This document shows positions 62,811-64,000 of a stretch of DNA of 64,000 bases, piece by piece. The DNA comes from Epiperipatus broadwayi (taxonomy: Eukaryota > Onychophora > Udeonychophora > Euonychophora > Peripatidae), in assembly GCA_028023455.1 (NCBI GenBank), contig JAQFVV010012395.1:7006001-7070000 (forward strand). Reading direction: 5' to 3'. Both the position numbers and the translations under genes were made by a program. The notes under the pieces are model-generated. The model saw nothing but the letters and a program-made list of their open reading frames with translations. It did no database searches and was not told the origin of the DNA. Each line of letters begins with the position of its first letter. Positions within the stretch are counted from its first letter, which is position 1.

Positions 62811-62841
<31 letters not shown>

Positions 62842-62846
62842 GAAAC

Positions 62847-62887
<41 letters not shown>

Positions 62888-63015
62888 ATGAAACATTTTG
62901 AAAGAGGAGGTTGTTAATAACCAGATAAGGGAAACATAAGTAAATAGTAGAATGAATAGGCAATTGGTGAAAATAAAAATATATGAGAGAGAAAGGATGA
63001 GACACCAATAGAGCA
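62811..63015. repeat. (TA)n and right half of the split foldback
   Basis: TA runs flank 'taatgaaacatatatac'. Then 'ttgaaagaggaggttgttaa' to 'gagagaaaggatgagacacc' is the reverse complement of 49255-49400. Confidence 0.8.
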
Positions 63016-64000
63016 TTTTAAAAGCATGCAAAGTTATTTTGATAACCACAGAATACTGGAAGAATATGGAATAGTGATAGCATACAGCCATTTCAAAGGA
63101 TGCACTAAGACTTGGTGGAATTCTCTTTTACACCACTGCAAATTTTTTCAAACCATAAAATAGGCCTAAAGAAGGCTTTCTGGACTGAAGAATGACAGGA
63201 GAATATTAGATCACATCTAATGAAACAAAAGTTTCAGGAGGCTAGTGAAGAGAGTTATGTGCAGTTTTTAGGGAACTAGTGTCCATTCTGAAGACACTAG
63301 AAGTTTGTGAACTTTCTGAAAAAAAATTGTAGGGATGATACATAGAAATACTATGGGAAATAAAGTTGATATTGGGAAAGGGAAGCAAACAGGTCAGATA
63401 GAATATTGAATCAGTTGGATGCATGTACACAAATGTGACAAATTGAAGATCAAAAATGTATCATGATAGAAGAGGCAGGGATTCATGAAATCAATAAAAG
63501 GAACTCAGGCAAGGTGAATGAAGAAGAGAGGGTTATATGCAGTTTTACAGGTGACAGGTGGCCATTCTGAAAACACTAGAAGCTTGTAAACTTTCTGAAA
63601 AATAAATTGTAGGGATGATATATAGAAACCTACTGTCAGAAATAAAGTAGATATTGGGAAAGGAAAGCAGAAGGGACAGATAGAACATTGAATCAGTTGG
63701 ATGTATGTGACAAATTGATGATCAAAAATTTATCATGATAGAAGAGTCAGGGATTTATGAAACCAATAAAAGGAACTCAGGCAAGGTGAATAAAGCAAAA
63801 TTAGGATATTAACAGAATAAAAAGTTAAGTGGAAAACTTGGTGTACTCATGGGAAAACTGGGTCTGATGCTATGATTGACAGACATGTCCCAAAATCCTC
63901 ATAACATTGGATCAGATAAAAGTGGCAATGCTTGTAGACTCAGGTAGATAAATCTCAGTGCTAGCAGAAAGATTGTCCCACATAATTGTGAAGGAGCAAC
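63016..64000 (+). pseudogene. gag-pro remnant of a second LTR element (runs off the window)
   Basis: 63060-63125 reads EEYGIVIAYSHFKGCTKTWW, similar to but distinct from the capsid text of the first element. Near 63922-63990 MLVDSGR followed by a stop and ISVLAERLSH gives a retropepsin D-S-G site. A 286-bp tandem duplication (63236-63521 and 63522-63806; 'gtgaagagagttatgtgcag') lies between. Stops throughout. The element continues beyond the right edge. Confidence 0.6.

Overview
This is AT-rich animal DNA with long introns and dense transposable elements. The mix of a Penelope-like element, an RTE-type LINE, a second LINE, hAT and Merlin DNA transposons, an LTR retrotransposon, tRNA-derived SINEs, long foldback repeats and (TCTA)n tracts suggests an invertebrate. 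My best guess is a mollusc, possibly a cephalopod. That guess rests on general style only and is not shown by any single sequence.

Positions 3058 to about 46360, plus strand, hold one host gene spread over about ten exons. It runs from a SEA domain into a very long Ser/Thr/Asn-rich, mucin-like exon that ends in the first half of a Frizzled-type cysteine-rich domain (CRD). A small exon completes that CRD with all ten cysteines. A second large exon and small exon repeat the linker-plus-CRD pattern. Two last exons may supply a fragment of a third CRD and a stop codon. The reading frame and intron phases agree across all ten proposed exons (4712 nt, about 1569 codons). The 5' end, with any signal peptide or membrane anchor, is not seen and probably lies upstream. 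No protease domain is found, so this is not an ordinary corin-type enzyme. The two 3'-most exons are the least certain.

The introns are filled with elements. From left to right these are a decayed hAT transposon (3.6-6.1 kb), a 700-bp foldback (6.5-7.2 kb), a compound tetranucleotide tract (7.65-8.4 kb), a second foldback (9.1-9.3 kb), a LINE fragment on the minus strand (9.5-10.4 kb), an RTE tail (13.1-13.8 kb), a head-to-head pair of almost identical truncated Penelope-like elements with GIY-YIG endonuclease (18.1-21.8 kb), tRNA-derived SINEs, some as inverted pairs (23.7-24.4, 30.2-30.9 and 36.8 kb), a broken RTE LINE (27-28.6 kb), a tandem and inverted repeat cluster (28.9-29.9 kb) and a Merlin transposon with recognisable terminal inverted repeats (41.6-43.4 kb).

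From 49.4 to 62.8 kb lies one LTR retrotransposon of Ty3/gypsy type with unusually long LTRs (about 2.7 kb). Its gag-pol is broken by stops, frameshifts, a tandem duplication and a nested insertion. It sits in the TA-rich apex of an older foldback, and its 3' LTR carries a later 234-bp hairpin insertion with 16-bp target duplications. Remains of a different gag-pol element fill the window's right end.

The most unusual points are the SEA/mucin/multi-CRD gene, the recurrence of hammerhead-ribozyme-like CUGAnGA-hairpin-GAAA motifs in the Penelope-like element and in SINE foldbacks, the abundance of long intronic inverted repeats, and the stepwise cyclic microsatellite.
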